Assembly (NCBI GenBank): GCA_002317475.1
Contig: DCIS01000182.1
Span: 1-8,150, forward strand
Direction: 5' to 3'
Origin: Prevotellaceae bacterium UBA1720
Lineage (GTDB): Bacteria; Bacteroidota; Bacteroidia; Bacteroidales; Bacteroidaceae
Length of the DNA: 8,150 nt
Positions within the stretch are counted from its first letter, which is position 1, and each line of letters begins with the position of its first letter. A model generated the notes under the pieces. The model was not told the DNA's origin. It searched no databases and was given only the letters and a program-made list of their open reading frames with translations. Made by a program: the position numbers and the translations under genes. Positions 6,467 to 8,150 of the stretch are shown here, one piece after another.

Positions 6467-6498
6467 CAAAAATACAAACTTGCTCATTTCTGACCAAA
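6467..6498 (-). promoter_or_regulatory. Promoter of the OmpA gene pair
   Basis: On the minus strand TTTG (6495-6498) and TATTTTTG (6467-6474) are separated by exactly 20 bp and match both Bacteroidetes boxes. Transcription should start near 6460, giving an A/T-rich leader of about 39 bases without a Shine-Dalgarno sequence, usual for highly expressed genes in this phylum. Confidence 0.85.
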
Positions 6499-6551
6499 GG
6501 AAATTATGATTTTTTGCATTTTTTCGTTAAAAAGTACAATAAATTTGGTCA
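6491..6551. promoter_or_regulatory. Inverted TTTGGTCA pair between divergent promoters
   Basis: TGACCAAA (6491-6498) and TTTGGTCA (6544-6551) are perfect 8-bp inverted copies with centres 53 bp apart, about five helical turns. The left copy contains the -33 box of the OmpA promoter. The right copy lies about 30 bp before the -7 box of the GNAT-like gene. This could be a two-site operator, but no regulator is identified. Confidence 0.4.
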
Positions 6552-6579
6552 AAACGCGTGTGTTACCATAATAAATAAG

Positions 6580-6587
6580 TACCTTTG
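6580..6587 (+). promoter_or_regulatory. -7 box of the GNAT-like gene
   Basis: TACCTTTG matches TAnnTTTG exactly, 61 bases before the ATG. No TTTG lies 20 bp upstream, so the -33 element is weak. Transcription would start near 6594, placing the shared leader motif (6606-6625) near the 5' end of the mRNA. Confidence 0.55.
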
Positions 6588-6605
6588 TGGGAATTTTAGT
6601 ATTTA

Positions 6606-6625
6606 GGTGGGTTCTGTAAAATCCC
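6606..6625 (+). repeat. Leader motif, copy 1 (before the GNAT-like gene)
   Basis: GGTGGGTTCT followed by GTAAAATCCC. It matches the segment at 7811-7830 at 17 of 20 bases. GGTGGG (6606-6611) can also pair with CCCATC (6623-6628), giving a 6-bp hairpin with one G-U pair in the 5' leader, 21 bases before the start codon. Confidence 0.5.
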
Positions 6626-6648
6626 ATCTTTAATAAAACACACTACAC

Positions 6649-7803
6649 ATGTCAGCAATCGTAATCAAATCCGTAGAAAGTCAATCGGACTTAAAGCGTT
6701 TCATCCGCCTCAATCATGAACTGTATAAAGGTAATGCCTATGCTGTTCCTGACTTTGAGATGGATATGCTCGAAACATTCAATCCCAAGAAGAATGCCGC
6801 TTATGACTTTTGCGAATGCCAGTTGTTTTTGGCACTCAAGGACGGTAAAGTGGTTGGCCGTGTGGCTGCAATCATCAACAACAAGGCCAATACGACCTGG
6901 GACTGCAAGAATGTGCGTTTTGGCTGGATTGACTTCATAGATGATATAGAGGTAAGTCGCGCTTTGATTGATACGGTCAAGGATTGGGGACGTCAGCGTG
7001 GCATGGATCATATTGTGGGTCCTCTTGGCTTTACCGATATGGACCCTGAGGGCATGCTGACAGATGGTTATGATCAACTTGGCACCATGTCTACCATCTA
7101 CAACTATCCTTACTATCCCGAGCACATGGATAAACTGGGCATGGAGAAGGAGATAGACTGGGTAGAGCGCAAGGTAACCGTGCCCTGTGCTGGTCATCAT
7201 GCCCAGGACGATAAGTATTTCCGCGTGGCAAAGATTGCCGAGCAGCGCTGCAATCTGCACGTCCGTAAGTTCAAGAGTGTGGCAGAGCTGAAGAAGGATG
7301 GTTATATCAAAAAGGTGTTTGATGTGGTCAACAAGGCATACGCTCCATTGTATGGTTACAGCGAGATGAATGAACGTCAGGTCAATCAGTATGCTGACAG
7401 CTACCTGCCCTTCCTGGACCTCCGTCTGCTCACTGTTGTGGAGGATGAGAACAATACTCCAGTAGCCATGGGTGTCTGCATGGGTTCTCTCTCTCATGCA
7501 TTGCAGAAGGCTGGTGGTCGTCTTTTCCCCTTTGGTTGGTGGCATTTGTTGCGTACATTGAAAAGCAAGTCGCATCGTTCGGAATACCTCGACATGCTGC
7601 TTGTGGCAGTACTTCCTGAGTACCAGAACAAGGGTGTCAATGCCATGCTTTTCGCTGATTTGATCCCTATTGGTGGCGAGATGGGCTTTAAGTGGGCCGA
7701 GTCTCATCCACAACTTGAGACCAACGACAAGAGCCAGGGTCAGTGGGCTTATCTGGAGCACGTGGTTCACAAGCGTCGCCGTTGCTACATCAAGGCACTC
7801 TAA
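6649..7803 (+). CDS. GNAT-superfamily acyltransferase-like protein, two-lobed
   Basis: A 384-residue soluble protein that I assign to the large two-lobed GNAT-like family common in Bacteroidetes, usually annotated as a hypothetical protein or N-acetyltransferase. The N-lobe (about 1-170) has a GNAT-like strand pair around LFLALKDGKVVGRVAAIIN (59-77) and the motif GPLGFTDMDPEGML (124-137). The C-lobe (about 190-384) contains the best acetyl-CoA-binding motif, LLVAVLPEYQNKGVNAML (317-334), where QNKGV corresponds to the (Q/R)xxGx(G/A) pyrophosphate loop, though the last Gly/Ala is Asn. ESHPQLETN (351-359) is another conserved-looking block. The acceptor substrate is unknown. No signal peptide or membrane segment is seen. 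The ATG is supported by the promoter 60 bases upstream. It lies 66 bases before parE on the same strand and may be co-transcribed with it. Confidence 0.78.
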   Translation: MSAIVIKSVESQSDLKRFIRLNHELYKGNAYAVPDFEMDMLETFNPKKNAAYDFCECQLFLALKDGKVVGRVAAIINNKANTTWDCKNVRFGWIDFIDDIEVSRALIDTVKDWGRQRGMDHIVGPLGFTDMDPEGMLTDGYDQLGTMSTIYNYPYYPEHMDKLGMEKEIDWVERKVTVPCAGHHAQDDKYFRVAKIAEQRCNLHVRKFKSVAELKKDGYIKKVFDVVNKAYAPLYGYSEMNERQVNQYADSYLPFLDLRLLTVVEDENNTPVAMGVCMGSLSHALQKAGGRLFPFGWWHLLRTLKSKSHRSEYLDMLLVAVLPEYQNKGVNAMLFADLIPIGGEMGFKWAESHPQLETNDKSQGQWAYLEHVVHKRRRCYIKAL

Positions 7804-7820
7804 GAACCATGGTGGGTTCT
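7803..7820 (+). other. Small inverted repeat at the end of the GNAT-like gene
   Basis: AGAACC (7803-7808) and GGTTCT (7815-7820) form a perfect 6-bp stem with a 6-base loop, beginning at the last base of the TAA stop. No clear U run follows, so it is at best a weak terminator or a processing site between the GNAT-like gene and parE. Confidence 0.35.
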
Positions 7821-7830
7821 ATCAAATCGC
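7811..7830 (+). repeat. Leader motif, copy 2 (before parE)
   Basis: GGTGGGTTCT followed by ATCAAATCGC, 17 of 20 bases identical to the leader motif at 6606-6625. It ends 39 bases before the parE start codon. No convincing promoter is seen between it and the start; the nearest is TAAAATTTG (7840-7848), one base too long for a -7 box. Confidence 0.5.
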
Positions 7831-7869
7831 TTTGTTAATTAAAATTTGAAAATCCTTGGTCTAATATAA

Positions 7870-8150
7870 ATGGCTGAAAACGAAATAGAATACGAAGAGG
7901 TACAGAATATCCCTCAAGAAACAGTAGAATACGCCGAAGAGAACATCCGGCATCTTTCCGATATGGAGCATGTGCGTACCCGTCCCGGTATGTATATTGG
8001 TCGTTTGGGTGATGGTTCACAACCTGAGGACGGAATCTATGTCTTGCTCAAGGAGGTTATAGATAACAGTATTGACGAGTTCAAGATGAACGCCGGAAAG
8101 CGCATTGAAGTAACTGTCGAGGATAATTTGCGTGTCACCATCCGCGACTA
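7870..8150 (+). CDS. parE: DNA topoisomerase IV subunit B (ParE), N-terminal part
   Basis: The first 93 codons of a type IIA topoisomerase ATPase subunit, cut off by the window edge. ParE with ParC decatenates daughter chromosomes. After an acidic leader (about residues 1-24) come IRHLSDMEHVRTRPGMYIG (26-44), the conserved gyrase/topoisomerase IV opening, and LLKEVIDNSIDEF (59-71). Within this, E62 is the catalytic base and N66 the Mg-ATP ligand of the GHKL fold. The insert LGDGSQPEDGIYVLLKEV separates it from GyrB, which has a HHLVYEVVDN-type sequence here, and fits the Bacteroidetes topoisomerase IV B form. The ATG at 7870-7872 is the only start consistent with the leader. The reading frame is open to the end of the window. 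Confidence 0.9.
   Translation, partial: MAENEIEYEEVQNIPQETVEYAEENIRHLSDMEHVRTRPGMYIGRLGDGSQPEDGIYVLLKEVIDNSIDEFKMNAGKRIEVTVEDNLRVTIRD

Noticed and set aside
6691..7770. A 359-codon open frame antisense to the GNAT-like gene
   Set aside because: It is wholly inside a clear coding gene, the translation has no recognisable domain, and its length follows from codon usage of the sense gene.

Overview
The window looks like chromosomal DNA of a Bacteroidales bacterium, most likely Prevotella or a close relative. The grounds are several promoters of the Bacteroidetes type (TTTG, about 20 bp, then TAnnTTTG), a tandem OmpA-family pair resembling Porphyromonas gingivalis Pgm6/Pgm7, signal peptides cleaved before Gln, and a ParE N-terminus of the Bacteroidetes kind. 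I see no phage, transposase, CRISPR, tRNA or rRNA. Most of it is ordinary housekeeping and envelope sequence.

Layout. Bases 1-86 lie downstream of a minus-strand LysR-type regulator (87-1004). Its promoter carries a LysR-type dyad overlapping the -7 box. A strong hairpin (1107-1136) separates it from a minus-strand mannose-1-phosphate guanylyltransferase gene (1194-2327). That gene diverges from a plus-strand THUMP-like methyltransferase gene (2558-3781), whose promoter fixes the start codon. Next is a 324-base gap with a solitary -7-like box, an array of ACGT boxes spaced about 11 bp apart, and a hairpin terminator shared by converging transcripts. On the minus strand follow two tandem OmpA paralogues (upstream copy 5279-6421, downstream copy 4106-5245) behind one good promoter. 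A divergent regulatory region (6422-6648) leads to a plus-strand two-lobed GNAT-like gene (6649-7803) and then to the start of parE (7870 to the window edge).

How the genes relate. manC supplies GDP-mannose for glycans, and the OmpA pair tethers the outer membrane to peptidoglycan, so both serve the envelope. The methyltransferase, GNAT-like protein and topoisomerase IV subunit have no visible functional link to them. No complete new system is evident. The most unusual material is non-coding: the phased ACGT array with a possible small transcript through it, a 20-base leader motif present before both the GNAT-like gene and parE, an inverted TTTGGTCA pair between divergent promoters, and an 8-codon leader ORF overlapping the manC start.
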